A stretch of DNA of 64,000 nt. Origin: Streptomyces melanogenes. GTDB lineage: Bacteria > Actinomycetota > Actinomycetes > Streptomycetales > Streptomycetaceae. The position numbers and the translations under genes were made by a program. This document shows, piece by piece, positions 43,883-50,621 of this stretch (position 1 is its first letter; every line of letters starts with the position of its first letter). The stretch covers positions 124,001-188,000 of the forward strand of contig NZ_BMTS01000014.1 of NCBI RefSeq assembly GCF_014649795.1. Direction: 5' to 3'. The notes beneath the pieces are model-generated. The model had not been told where the DNA came from and ran no database searches. It saw nothing but the letters and a program-made list of their open reading frames with translations.

Positions 43883-44089
43883 TCAGTTCCCCTTGGTGTG
43901 GTGAGTGTGGGGGCGGAGGGTGTTCCGGTGCGCCCACCGCTCCGTGCCCCCTTTGAGCGGTTGGAGCACGACGCGCGGCGGCCAGTCGACATCCATCACG
44001 CGCCCCGTGCGGCCTGTAGCCGTGTCGTAGACGGTGGCGCCGACCGTGATCAGGGTCAGGTGCTGCCGAACCGGCTGACGGGCGCTCAC
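43883..44089 (-). CDS. Hypothetical prophage protein (68 aa)
   Basis: 68 residues with a small beta-rich core (LITVGATVYDTATGRTGRVM, then DVDWPPRVVLQPL) resembling SH3-like or KOW-like folds, and a basic His-rich tail. GTG start overlaps the upstream stop (GTGA). No family recognised with confidence. Confidence 0.65.
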   Translation of the reverse strand: MSARQPVRQHLTLITVGATVYDTATGRTGRVMDVDWPPRVVLQPLKGGTERWAHRNTLRPHTHHTKGN

Positions 44090-44271
44090 AGCTTCCGCCG
44101 GAGTCCGGCCTCAACGGCTCGAAGGTCAACCTCGTCCCGGTGGGCGAATCCGCCGCGCGGGCGCCAGCCGACAAGCACCCACGGGCCGACCGTCCGTATG
44201 AGCGTGATCAGCTCGGCCACGTCGTCCCACGAGGGGGAGGTTCTGGCGGTGCTGATGGGGTCGCTGGTCAT
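44086..44271 (-). CDS. Hypothetical prophage protein (61 aa)
   Basis: 61 residues (WDDVAELITLIRTVGPWVLV, then GWRPRGGFAHRDEVDLRAVE). First gene of the minus-strand four-gene operon that ends at 43527. GGAAGG lies about 14 nt upstream, a loose spacing. It is divergent from the XRE gene at 44418. No family recognised. Confidence 0.62.
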   Translation of the reverse strand: MTSDPISTARTSPSWDDVAELITLIRTVGPWVLVGWRPRGGFAHRDEVDLRAVEAGLRRKL

Positions 44272-44417
44272 GGTCGGGTGCCGCGCCTTCCGCTAGAAGT
44301 GCTTTGCGTGACCAACGCAACACCCACGGCTCTACACTCGGACTGCTTGAACCAGCTTGTTCAAGTTCCTTTCATTCAGGGGCACTTGATCCAACACGGA
44401 AGCGGGAGGTCAGCGAC

Positions 44418-45242
44418 ATGAGTAACGCCGCACCTTCAGGCAACTTGAATCCGGCCGCGAGCCTGGGGCGGGACATCAAGCAAGTCAGGGAAGCCCGCCG
44501 CATGACCTTGAAGGGGCTTGGGCAAGCGACGGGCTACTCAGAGGGCTACGTGAGCAAGGTTGAGAACGGGCATGTCCTGCCCAGCGCCAAGTTTGTCCAG
44601 GGGTGCGACCGGGCGTTTGCTCTGGGAGACGTCTTCACGAACCAGCGCGAACGGCTGCTTGAGGGGGCCTACCCAAGATGGGTCGCCACCTACTTGGAGA
44701 TGGAGCGCCGAGCATGGCGGATCTCGGACTACTCCCCGATGTACGTGATGGGGATGCTTCAGACAGAGGAGTACGCCCGTGCAGTGCTGCGTGCCGACCC
44801 CCGGGAAAGCGCGGACTCCTTGGAGGGCCGTGTTGCCTCGCGGTTACGCCGTCGCGAAGTCATGAAGCGTGAAGTGCCGCCTCACCTCTGGGTCATCGTT
44901 CACGAAGCGGCACTACGAACCGTGGTAGGTGATGCGGCAGTTATGGCACGGCAGCTTGAGCATCTAGTGCACGAGGCCGGGGCGCCGAACATCACCCTTC
45001 AACTGTTTCCCTTCGATGCAGGGCCACCGCCGACCGGGGCCGCCTTCACATTGCTGACCTTCACGAAGGGCCCTACCGTGGCTTACGCCGAGGGAGTTCA
45101 GGGGGGACGTCCGTACGACAACGCGGAGATCGTCAGCGCCGCAACGGACACCTACAGCCAGCTTCAGGCCGAAGCCCTGGGCGTAGCCCGCTCGACAGCC
45201 CGCATCATGGATATCTGCAAGGAGTACAGACGCGATGAGTAA
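44418..45242 (+). CDS. XRE-family regulator with DUF5753 domain (WhiJ-like)
   Basis: 274 residues. HTH at residues 15-70 (LGRDIKQVREARRMTLKGLG, then TGYSEGYVSKVENGHVLPS) and DUF5753 from about 95 (YSPMYVMGMLQTEEYARAVL; LQLFPFDAGPPPTGAAFTLL). ATG 44418 has GGGAGG 9 nt upstream. It overlaps the downstream DUF397 gene by 8 nt. XRE-DUF397 pairs belong to the WhiJ/BldB-linked systems of Streptomyces and have been proposed as toxin-antitoxin-like. A second candidate repressor for the prophage. Confidence 0.9.
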   Translation: MSNAAPSGNLNPAASLGRDIKQVREARRMTLKGLGQATGYSEGYVSKVENGHVLPSAKFVQGCDRAFALGDVFTNQRERLLEGAYPRWVATYLEMERRAWRISDYSPMYVMGMLQTEEYARAVLRADPRESADSLEGRVASRLRRREVMKREVPPHLWVIVHEAALRTVVGDAAVMARQLEHLVHEAGAPNITLQLFPFDAGPPPTGAAFTLLTFTKGPTVAYAEGVQGGRPYDNAEIVSAATDTYSQLQAEALGVARSTARIMDICKEYRRDE

Positions 45243-45432
45243 CCAATACGACTGGGTCAAGTCGTCGTACAGCGGGCCGGACGGTGGCCAGTGCCTTGAG
45301 TGGGCGCCGGAGTACGCGTCTGCCCATGGCGTCGTCCCAGTCCGCGACAGCAAGAACGCCACCGGCCCGATACTCAGCCTCTCGCCCGGCGCCTTCGCCG
45401 GTCTGGTGGCGTACGCCAAGCAAGACCGCTAG
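45235..45432 (+). CDS. DUF397 domain-containing protein
   Basis: 65 residues, a complete DUF397 protein: WVKSSYSGPDGGQCLEWAP, VPVRDSKNATGPILSLSPGA, then FAGLVAYAKQDR. It is the standard partner encoded directly after XRE-DUF5753 genes. Overlaps the XRE stop by 8 nt. Ends at a terminator. Confidence 0.93.
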   Translation: MSNQYDWVKSSYSGPDGGQCLEWAPEYASAHGVVPVRDSKNATGPILSLSPGAFAGLVAYAKQDR

Positions 45433-45445
45433 CCCAGCCTGAGCG

Positions 45446-45482
45446 AGCCCCGCCACTCCACCCCCTCCGGAGCGGCGGGGCT
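45446..45482 (+). terminator. Terminator of the XRE-DUF397 operon
   Basis: AGCCCCGCCACTCC (45446-45459) pairs with GGAGCGGCGGGGCT (45469-45482), 14 bp with one A/C mismatch, 13 bp after the stop. Confidence 0.82.
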
Positions 45483-45614
45483 TCTCAGTTCCTGAAGCGG
45501 CTGGGTCCCGAGGCAAGGATCTACTTCGGTCGACGAAACGGCAGCAAGCGGAGATGGCCTGAGGGGCGAGGATCACGGGTGCCCAAAGCGGCACCGCCCC
45601 ATAGAATCCCCTGC

Positions 45615-45947
45615 ATGGCACAGAAGATCGTAACCATCTACACAGATGACCTCACGGGCGAAGAGTCCGCCGAGGCCACCACACACCAGCTCGTCATTGA
45701 CGGGGTGGCTTACGAGGTCGACCTTGGCCCCGACAGCTACGACAAGCTCATGGAGGCCGTGGGTCCCTTCCTCAAGGCTGGCCGACGCGTCCGTGGCAAC
45801 CGTGCAAAGTCCGCCCCTTCCCGCCACGCTGGCGGCAACAAGGACACTGCAGAAATCCGGGCCTGGGCCAAGGCGCAGGGGTACAAGGTGAATGACCGCG
45901 GTCGAGTGCCGGCCGACATTCGTGAGGCCTTCGAGAAGGCCAACTGA
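45615..45947 (+). CDS. Lsr2 family nucleoid-associated protein (prophage)
   Basis: 110 residues with both Lsr2 domains. The N-terminal dimerisation domain is IVTIYTDDLTGEESAEATTH, then VIDGVAYEVDLGPDSYDKLM. The C-terminal DNA-binding domain is IRAWAKAQGYKVNDRGRVPA, with the RGR minor-groove hook intact. No ribosome site; TAGAAT (45602-45607) lies 7 nt before the ATG, so the mRNA is leaderless from a strong -10. It may silence AT-rich phage genes during lysogeny. Confidence 0.93.
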   Translation: MAQKIVTIYTDDLTGEESAEATTHQLVIDGVAYEVDLGPDSYDKLMEAVGPFLKAGRRVRGNRAKSAPSRHAGGNKDTAEIRAWAKAQGYKVNDRGRVPADIREAFEKAN

Positions 45948-45962
45948 ACACGGCGCATCATA

Positions 45963-45992
45963 AAGAAGGCCCCCAGCAATGGGGGCCTTCTT
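45963..45992 (+). terminator. Terminator of the prophage lsr2 gene
   Basis: AAGAAGGCCCCC, loop AGCAAT, GGGGGCCTTCTT: a perfect 12-bp stem 15 bp after the stop. The 183 bp beyond it to 46175 hold no gene I can support. Confidence 0.9.
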
Positions 45993-46175
45993 GCGTCTCA
46001 GGCCAGTACTCCGAGGGTCGTGAGCACTCGGAGCGGGAGCGTCAGGGAGCCATCGAAGGCCAAGGTGCACCGTGTGATGCGTGCAAGCAGCCGACTGCCG
46101 TCAAGCTGGGCAAGCATCCCTACGACCCCCGACGCCAGCCACACGAGGACGTCACCCATTCAGGGCCAGTGACTG

Positions 46176-46775
46176 TCAGTCATTGCGCCAGATCTGAAGT
46201 GTCCACCGCCAGGAACCGGAGTTGTCTCCGATGTTGTCGTCATTCATTCCTACCCCCATGCGCACCGGAAGCGCGGGAGCGGCCCAGCACCGCTCGATGT
46301 TGAGTTCCCGGAGGAAGTGGGGGTTCCAGGGATTGGAGTCGTTTCCGCTAGCCACCCAGCCGCCCGGATTGTTGTTCATCCGGAAGAAATTCGCATACTT
46401 CTTCCAGCCGGGGAAGGGGTAGCCAGAGGTCGCTGCCTCGTTCTTGCCGTCGATGCCGTAAAACTCGGTGTTCCAGTTGGAGATCGAGACCTTCGCGGAC
46501 TCGTTCACCACCACATGCAGGGCATTCCCAGGGAAAATCCCGTTCGGCGGGTTGGGGCCTCCAGGAAAGCCGTCGTTCCCTCCACCTAGCTGGGTGAAGG
46601 GAACAGACACATCAGGTTGACGTCCATTCAGGCATTTCTGTATGCCTGTCTGGCCGGCGACCGCAGGAGCCGGATGCAGAAGCATTGATGTGCTGACTGC
46701 GGCCGCGATCAACGCAGCTGCTGTAACGTATCGACCGCGTCGGCCGAACGGTAAGAGGGTGGATGGAGTGCTCAT
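46176..46775 (-). CDS. Secreted protein of unknown function (199 aa), possible lysogenic conversion gene
   Basis: 199 residues. A signal peptide with an Arg-rich start (RRGRYVTAAALIAAAVSTSM) ends near AVAG at residue 41. The mature part is rich in Asn, Gly and Trp (FPGGPNPPNGIFPGN; WKKYANFFRMNNNPGGWVAS) with two cysteines, suggesting a beta-rich extracellular domain. No family recognised. GAGGAAT precedes the ATG. A single transcription unit facing away from the early operon, as expected for a gene expressed from the prophage. Confidence 0.75.
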   Translation of the reverse strand: MSTPSTLLPFGRRGRYVTAAALIAAAVSTSMLLHPAPAVAGQTGIQKCLNGRQPDVSVPFTQLGGGNDGFPGGPNPPNGIFPGNALHVVVNESAKVSISNWNTEFYGIDGKNEAATSGYPFPGWKKYANFFRMNNNPGGWVASGNDSNPWNPHFLRELNIERCWAAPALPVRMGVGMNDDNIGDNSGSWRWTLQIWRND

Positions 46776-47526
46776 GCATTCCTCGCATGCCTCGGGCTGT
46801 TGAGCCTGGTTGACGGGGTGCCAGTAAACCCGTGATGGTCGGCCCTTGGTAGAGCGCGCGAGGTCTTATGGGAGCGCATGGCAGTGCCGGGTGAATTGTT
46901 CCTGGTGTTGGTCGGACTCCGGGTTTGGATGGGACACGTGGGCAACGTGTGACGTTGGTCAGGCAGGGGCAACGCTATGGCCTGCGGCCACCGCACGATC
47001 TTCAGGAGTTCACACAACTCTCGATGATCACGCGGTGGCTGCACTTGTATCCAACCGGGGCCGCCTCAAGATTGCGAAACCAGATGGGAGTGCTAGATCA
47101 GTAAGGTCGGTCGGCGAGTTGAGTAAATATCTCGTCACTGGTGATCGCCAGATGCGTACGTAGAGCGAGGACGGGCCTCGGCTGGCGGTTCCGACTGAGG
47201 TAGCAAAACATTACCCCACCTAACCTTCTACCTATTTAATTCTTCATGGCCCAAGCGTGTGCATTTAAAGCGTGAGGCGACTTAAGGGTGTAAGCCTAAA
47301 GGTCTCGGGTTGAGTAGTTAAGTCGAACGCCGTGTAAATTCCGACCATCGCTGATGGTGGGCATGGCTGCCGGATCGAGCACGGGAAGTGTTGATATGAG
47401 TAGCACCGGAATGGGCCCCAGGTGCCCCACTGAGGGGCAAACTCCGACCGCGAAAGCAACAGGTCATTGCTGCAATTCTAGGCCGTCAGGCGGTCGGAGA
47501 ATGGGCTGGGGATTCTCCCCGTAGGG

Positions 47527-47545
47527 ACTTTCTTAAGTGTGCACA
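47527..47545 (+). repeat. 19-bp direct repeat, copy 1 (possible operator or promoter element)
   Basis: ACTTTCTTAAGTGTGCACA, identical to 48088-48106 and 561 bp from it. It contains two palindromes, CTTAAG and TGTGCACA. A TATAGT box begins 7-8 bp downstream. Confidence 0.75.
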
Positions 47546-47947
47546 GTGGGCTATAGTTAAGACATCGCCGAGAGGGAAAGGCGAAAACCGGGGCCGTAAG
47601 GCTCATGGGGTCCTCTCTCGAAGCGTGTATGGCGCCCGGAAGGGAGGTCACGTGTAGAGCCTGAGTCGTGCTTACAAAGGCGCTCGTTAAGGTCAATCAA
47701 ATCGTGGCTGAACGAAAGGAAGCGTGCGTTCATTGTGAACTAAATACTGCTTGTTCGCGGGTGGATACCTTTACTAGCGATGCGGCGATACGGCAGACGG
47801 GATACTTGTATCCCTGACTAGCTCCATAGGCTTGCCTGGGGATGACTACCGTAGTGCGCGTCAATGGTACGGCCTTGTGTCGTGATCCCATCTGTTTTCG
47901 ATCCCGCGAACTTCTCCAATTCTTTCTTTCTCTCTTTGCGCTTCGGT

Positions 47948-48044
47948 GCAGCGTGGAGGATAGGTCGAGGTGTCTGCCTGCCTAGGTAGTCCTCTTATGC
48001 CAGTCCTATCCTCGGCGCTGCCCTTGCAGGCCTTTGCGGCCTGC
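47948..48044 (+). ncRNA. Structured leader RNA candidate
   Basis: GCAGCG-N2-GAGGATAGG (47948-47964) pairs with CCTATCCTC-N2-CGCTGC (48005-48021), a 17-position helix with one G-U and one mismatch, enclosing 40 nt. A second hairpin follows directly (GCAGGCC, loop TTTGC, GGCCTGC; 48026-48044). It lies upstream of the first small gene on the strand of the operon. It could be an antiterminator, an attenuator or a small RNA. Confidence 0.5.
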
Positions 48045-48087
48045 CGGGCAACTCGAATCGGAGAGAGTGGTGGGTATTTTTTTGGCC

Positions 48088-48106
48088 ACTTTCTTAAGTG
48101 TGCACA
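48088..48106 (+). repeat. 19-bp direct repeat, copy 2
   Basis: ACTTTCTTAAGTGTGCACA again, 21 bp before the first gene of the operon. Here the dyad extends to AAG-TGTGCACA-CCTT, closer to a full operator palindrome than copy 1. Confidence 0.75.
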
Positions 48107-48127
48107 CCTTGATTGAGGGGGACGTTG

Positions 48128-48277
48128 ATGGACTGCTGGGACTGCGAAGACGGACGCCTCGCGTGTCTAGATGACCGCTACCCGAAGGAACTGCCCTGCA
48201 CTTTTATTGCGCCGGGCAGTACTGGAGATCAGGCGATGGAATATCTCGCTGAGTTCTACGAGCCCTATGAGTACTAG
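48128..48277 (+). CDS. Small acidic prophage protein (49 aa), first gene of the ribozyme-punctuated operon
   Basis: 49 residues (MDCWDCEDGRLACLDDRYPK onward, ending FYEPYEY). Four cysteines, two in a CxxC pair, and many acidic residues. GAGGGGGACG precedes the ATG. The G of its TAG stop is the first base of hammerhead ribozyme A. No family recognised. Confidence 0.7.
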   Translation: MDCWDCEDGRLACLDDRYPKELPCTFIAPGSTGDQAMEYLAEFYEPYEY

Positions 48278-48360
48278 CCGAAACACCCTCTTTCCTCGCA
48301 GCCGGCCAGGGGAGAGGTGTGTCCGCGGGAGGTGGCCTACCCGCGCTGATGAGGCAGGCC
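48277..48360 (+). ncRNA. Type II hammerhead ribozyme A
   Basis: Reading 5' to 3': GCC (stem II, 48277-48279), GAAA (48280-48283), stem III (CACCCTCTTTCC with GGGGAGAG-U-GTGT, one bulged U at 48318), cleavage-site UC (48322-48323), stem I CGCGGG/CCCGCG (48324-48329, 48340-48345), the core CTGATGA (48346-48352) and GGC (48353-48355) closing stem II. All invariant core bases are present. Loop I GGCCT (48334-48338) can pair with AGGCC (48356-48360). Predicted cleavage follows C48323. Confidence 0.85.
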
Positions 48361-48385
48361 GAAGGAAAGGGAAGGTGACCCTTCG

Positions 48386-48670
48386 ATGATTGATTGGGAT
48401 TACGGATACGTGGTTCTGGCGAAGGTGACACGCCGAAAGGAGTTCACTCTTGGCAAGTCGACTGTTCTGAAGAGTCGCGCGGTCATTGTGCTGGATAGCG
48501 GGCAGATACGAACTGTCGTCAAGCGTTGCGATGGGCTGGTTGTGTCTTCCAGGTTGTGGGCCCAGTCCTTTGAGGTGGCAGTCCATCAGGCTCGCGAGTT
48601 CGAGCGGGCTTACATAACTGAGGAACTGCCCGAACAGATCTTGTGGAAGGGCAAGTGGGTCAACCATTAG
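48386..48670 (+). CDS. Hypothetical prophage protein (94 aa)
   Basis: 94 residues (MIDWDYGYVVLAKVTRRKEF onward), a small alpha/beta protein ending WKGKWVNH. Its AAGG site lies in a 5-bp hairpin (GAAGG-TGAC-CCTTC, 48371-48384), which may limit translation. Bracketed by ribozymes A and B, so cleavage at both would release a mRNA for this gene alone. Confidence 0.7.
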   Translation: MIDWDYGYVVLAKVTRRKEFTLGKSTVLKSRAVIVLDSGQIRTVVKRCDGLVVSSRLWAQSFEVAVHQAREFERAYITEELPEQILWKGKWVNH

Positions 48671-48674
48671 CGAT

Positions 48675-48737
48675 GCCGAAACACCCCAGTTTGGGGTGTC
48701 CGTGGGAATTGGCTTACCCACGCTGATGAGGCAGGCC
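48675..48737 (+). ncRNA. Type II hammerhead ribozyme B
   Basis: GCC (48675-48677), GAA plus A15.1 (48678-48681), an 8-bp perfect stem III with a 3-nt loop (ACACCCCA/TGGGGTGT), C17 at 48700, 6-bp stem I (CGTGGG/CCCACG), CTGATGA (48723-48729) and GGC (48730-48732). The core is fully consensus. Loop I GGCTT (48711-48715) pairs with AGGCC (48733-48737) through one G-U. It begins 4 nt after the preceding stop. Predicted cleavage follows C48700. Confidence 0.9.
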
Positions 48738-48759
48738 GCTGGAAGACAGGAGATCTGTG

Positions 48760-49068
48760 ATGACTCGGAGCATCGATTCAAATGATGGCTTTGTCGAGGC
48801 GGGCGAACAAGAATATTCGCCCTGTTCAGGGTGCTGGCGGTGTCACGGATCGCGGGACGTCTTGGCGGAAGTTGAGCAGTCGATAGAAGAGGACCGAGTG
48901 AAGAGCTACGTCCTTGATGTCTTCGATAGCGACACTGACGAGACGGTGCATTTCGTCACCCTCAGGTGTAGGCAGTCTGACTATGTAACCCGGATCACTG
49001 AACTTGTTAACGCTCTCAGCGCCGTTACGGGACGGGGCGTCGAAGTCTCGATGGTCCACGAGAAATAG
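48760..49068 (+). CDS. Hypothetical prophage protein (102 aa)
   Basis: 102 residues. After an acidic start comes CSGCWRC, a Cys cluster, then an alpha/beta region (VKSYVLDVFDSDTDETVHFV). ATG 48760 with AGGAG 7-8 nt upstream; an adjacent GTG (48757) is possible. Its stop codon shares a G with ribozyme C. No family recognised. Confidence 0.7.
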   Translation: MTRSIDSNDGFVEAGEQEYSPCSGCWRCHGSRDVLAEVEQSIEEDRVKSYVLDVFDSDTDETVHFVTLRCRQSDYVTRITELVNALSAVTGRGVEVSMVHEK

Positions 49069-49144
49069 CCGAAACGTCATTCCGGGGGTCTTCTCTGGAA
49101 TGACGTCCACGGGAGTTCGCCTACCCGTGTTGATGAGGCAGGCG
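49068..49144 (+). ncRNA. Type II hammerhead ribozyme C (variant core)
   Basis: GCC (49068-49070), GAAA (49071-49074), a 10-bp perfect stem III (ACGTCATTCC/GGAATGACGT), C17 at 49107, 6-bp stem I (CACGGG/CCCGTG), then TTGATGA (49130-49136) and GGC. The core has U instead of C at position 3, which should lower activity. Loop I CGCCT (49118-49122) pairs with AGGCG (49140-49144): compared with element A both sides changed together, which supports the pseudoknot. Confidence 0.75.
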
Positions 49145-49163
49145 TAAGAGAAAGGAGAAAATC

Positions 49164-49364
49164 GTGTCTTGTGTCCCGGTCATCTGTGCCACTTGCAATA
49201 TTGGCCTGTTCAAGGAAACGGTTTGGGGGCCATACAGGTGCACTCATTGCGATGAGCCTCTGCTCCCCGTTGATCTCATACTTGAACGAGGTGAGAGGAC
49301 TCTCATGATTCACAGTCGACTCTATATCGAGCGCACAGATGAAGGGGAGTCCGCTGATGGCTAA
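49164..49364 (+). CDS. Small zinc-ribbon-like prophage protein (66 aa)
   Basis: 66 residues with two CxxC pairs in a ribbon arrangement (ICATCNIGLFKETVWGPYRC, then THCDEP), expected to bind one zinc ion. GTG 49164 follows AAAGGAG. It overlaps the next gene by 8 nt, so the two are coupled and no RNA element separates them. Confidence 0.7.
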   Translation: MSCVPVICATCNIGLFKETVWGPYRCTHCDEPLLPVDLILERGERTLMIHSRLYIERTDEGESADG

Positions 49365-49830
49365 CTCTGCAATGGCTGCCTACCGTGATTTGGTGCTCAA
49401 ACGGCTTTACGGGAGTGGAGTCAGTCGTACTGAGGCGATTCGTCGTAAGCAGCACGGTGCCCGTCTGACGGCCACGAAGATGGAGGCCCGACGGGTCGAC
49501 TGTGTTTCGGGTAAGTGGATCGGTGAGTTCTTATATCACTTCGGTGATCGAACTTATGGATTCACCGTTGGGCGTCTGGGCCGTGGAAGTGGTCATGGCT
49601 ACAAGGTGTTCGCGTATTGGCCTGGCGAGTACTCGGCGGTGAGTCAAACGTATCTGTTCCGCGATAGGCGGGAGGCGATACGTGCTGTTCAGCACCGCAG
49701 GGTTCAGGAAACGGCAGCCTACGTGTATTGGTCGGTTCGAGCTTATCGACGTGCGGAGAAACGGCGTCGCTATGTCGGTGACCAGCCGTTCCAACGCACG
49801 GTTCTTTGGCACAGCGAGGAGCAGTGGTGA
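49357..49830 (+). CDS. Basic hypothetical prophage protein (157 aa)
   Basis: 157 residues, very rich in Arg and Tyr (AIRRKQHGARLTATKMEARR; VRAYRRAEKRRRYVGDQP). ATG 49357 has AAGGGGAG about 8 nt upstream; a slightly longer start at 49339 is less likely. The charge suggests a nucleic-acid binder. No family recognised. A tRNA-like element starts 10 nt after its stop. Confidence 0.7.
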   Translation: MANSAMAAYRDLVLKRLYGSGVSRTEAIRRKQHGARLTATKMEARRVDCVSGKWIGEFLYHFGDRTYGFTVGRLGRGSGHGYKVFAYWPGEYSAVSQTYLFRDRREAIRAVQHRRVQETAAYVYWSVRAYRRAEKRRRYVGDQPFQRTVLWHSEEQW

Positions 49831-49840
49831 CGTAGAAATA

Positions 49841-49918
49841 GCCCCGGATCACCCATGGGTGAACTGGCACACGTGCAGGTTCGATTCCTGCCCGGGGCGC
49901 CGCAGCCAGAAGGTTGCG
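49841..49918 (+). ncRNA. tRNA-like element 1 plus downstream hairpin
   Basis: A 7-bp acceptor helix (GCCCCGG 49841-49847 with CCGGGGC 49892-49898) and a 5-bp T-arm (GCAGG/CCTGC) with a perfect tRNA T-loop TTCGATT then C61. Between them is a small D-like hairpin (CACCC-AT-GGGTG) and 13 nt, but no anticodon arm. A 7-bp hairpin (CGCAGCC/GGTTGCG, 49901-49918) follows, then a purine-rich ribosome site. Acceptor plus T-arm makes the 12-bp stack that RNase P and RNase Z recognise. Confidence 0.6.
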
Positions 49919-49937
49919 AGAGAAAGATCGGAGAACA

Positions 49938-50603
49938 ATGGAATATCGAAACGTGGCATTCGGGTACGTTCCGCAGGCTGGTTATGTCCGTCTGCAATGG
50001 AACCCCGAGGGAGGCATCCGCGCCACCCGCGTTTTCACAGGCCAGACCATGGACCTGTGCGCGCGATGCGATTTCCCGATACCTCATGAGGCGGAGCCCG
50101 AGCACCTATTCATGGCTCTGGCGACGTGCAACAAGCACAGCCTCTTTGGTGCGCCATCCGCTTGGGACCGGTACGACGCCCTGTGGGGCGACGAGTCCAT
50201 GCACCGTCGTGCCCGTCATGGGCACGGACTGGGCATCACCTCTGACGATCTCCTGCGGGTGCTGGAGACGGCAGCCAAGTGGGGTCGGATCAGGGTGGAG
50301 GTGGAGCACCTACAGGGGCCACAGGTTTGGCAGGCCCGTATGTGGGTGCGTCACCCCGACGAGGACCAGGAGGCCGAGCTCGGGCCGGTGGTTGTCGATG
50401 CCGGCGACGTGCGCACGATGCTGCGTGCTGCCGACTACCTCATGCCCAAGGACAGCTATGCCGCAGGCGAGTTGATCGACCTGATGCAGCTGGATGCGGA
50501 CCGGATCACGCAGTTCATTGACGAGGAACTGCATCCGGCTCAGGCGGACGCGATTCTGTGCCTAGCCATCTTTGGCGGCGATCTGTACGGCCCACCTTTC
50601 TGA
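49938..50603 (+). CDS. Hypothetical prophage protein (221 aa)
   Basis: 221 residues from ATG 49938 (GGAG 5-6 nt upstream). It has a CARC pair near residue 38 (TMDLCARCDFPIPHEAEPEH) and a soluble, acidic C-terminal half (WVRHPDEDQEAELGPVVVDA). No family recognised. It lies between tRNA-like elements 1 and 2, so it would form a single-gene mRNA if both are processed. Confidence 0.72.
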   Translation: MEYRNVAFGYVPQAGYVRLQWNPEGGIRATRVFTGQTMDLCARCDFPIPHEAEPEHLFMALATCNKHSLFGAPSAWDRYDALWGDESMHRRARHGHGLGITSDDLLRVLETAAKWGRIRVEVEHLQGPQVWQARMWVRHPDEDQEAELGPVVVDAGDVRTMLRAADYLMPKDSYAAGELIDLMQLDADRITQFIDEELHPAQADAILCLAIFGGDLYGPPF

Positions 50604-50621
50604 TTCAACTGATTTAAATCA

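Larger units (their letters stand above)
46776..48127. other. 1.35-kb AT-richer region without protein genes; early control region and leader
   Basis: ORFs here are short, without ribosome sites or conserved character. The region separates the secreted-protein gene (-) from the early operon (+). It holds a 19-bp direct repeat (47527 and 48088), a -10-like TATAGT near 47552, large RNA hairpins (47948-48044) and a run of seven T at about 48077-48083. It probably contains the early promoter and a long untranslated leader. Confidence 0.6.

Noticed and set aside
45993..46175. Open frame with a CDACKQP motif downstream of the prophage lsr2 gene
   Set aside because: There is no start codon, the frame begins inside the terminator hairpin and runs on antisense to the secreted-protein gene.
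46846..47163. 105-aa plus-strand ORF and other ORFs in 46.8-47.7 kb
   Set aside because: No ribosome site, odd composition, overlapping alternatives in other frames; the region looks like a control region and leader.
48277..49144. CRISPR-like array, because three similar repeats are spaced by unique sequence
   Set aside because: The spacers are protein-coding genes of 94-102 codons and the repeats fold as hammerhead ribozymes with different stem sequences.
49841..49898. A functional tRNA gene
   Set aside because: Acceptor and T-arm are perfect, but there is no anticodon arm and the whole is 58 nt. The same design is repeated three more times, so it is a tRNA-like element rather than a tRNA.
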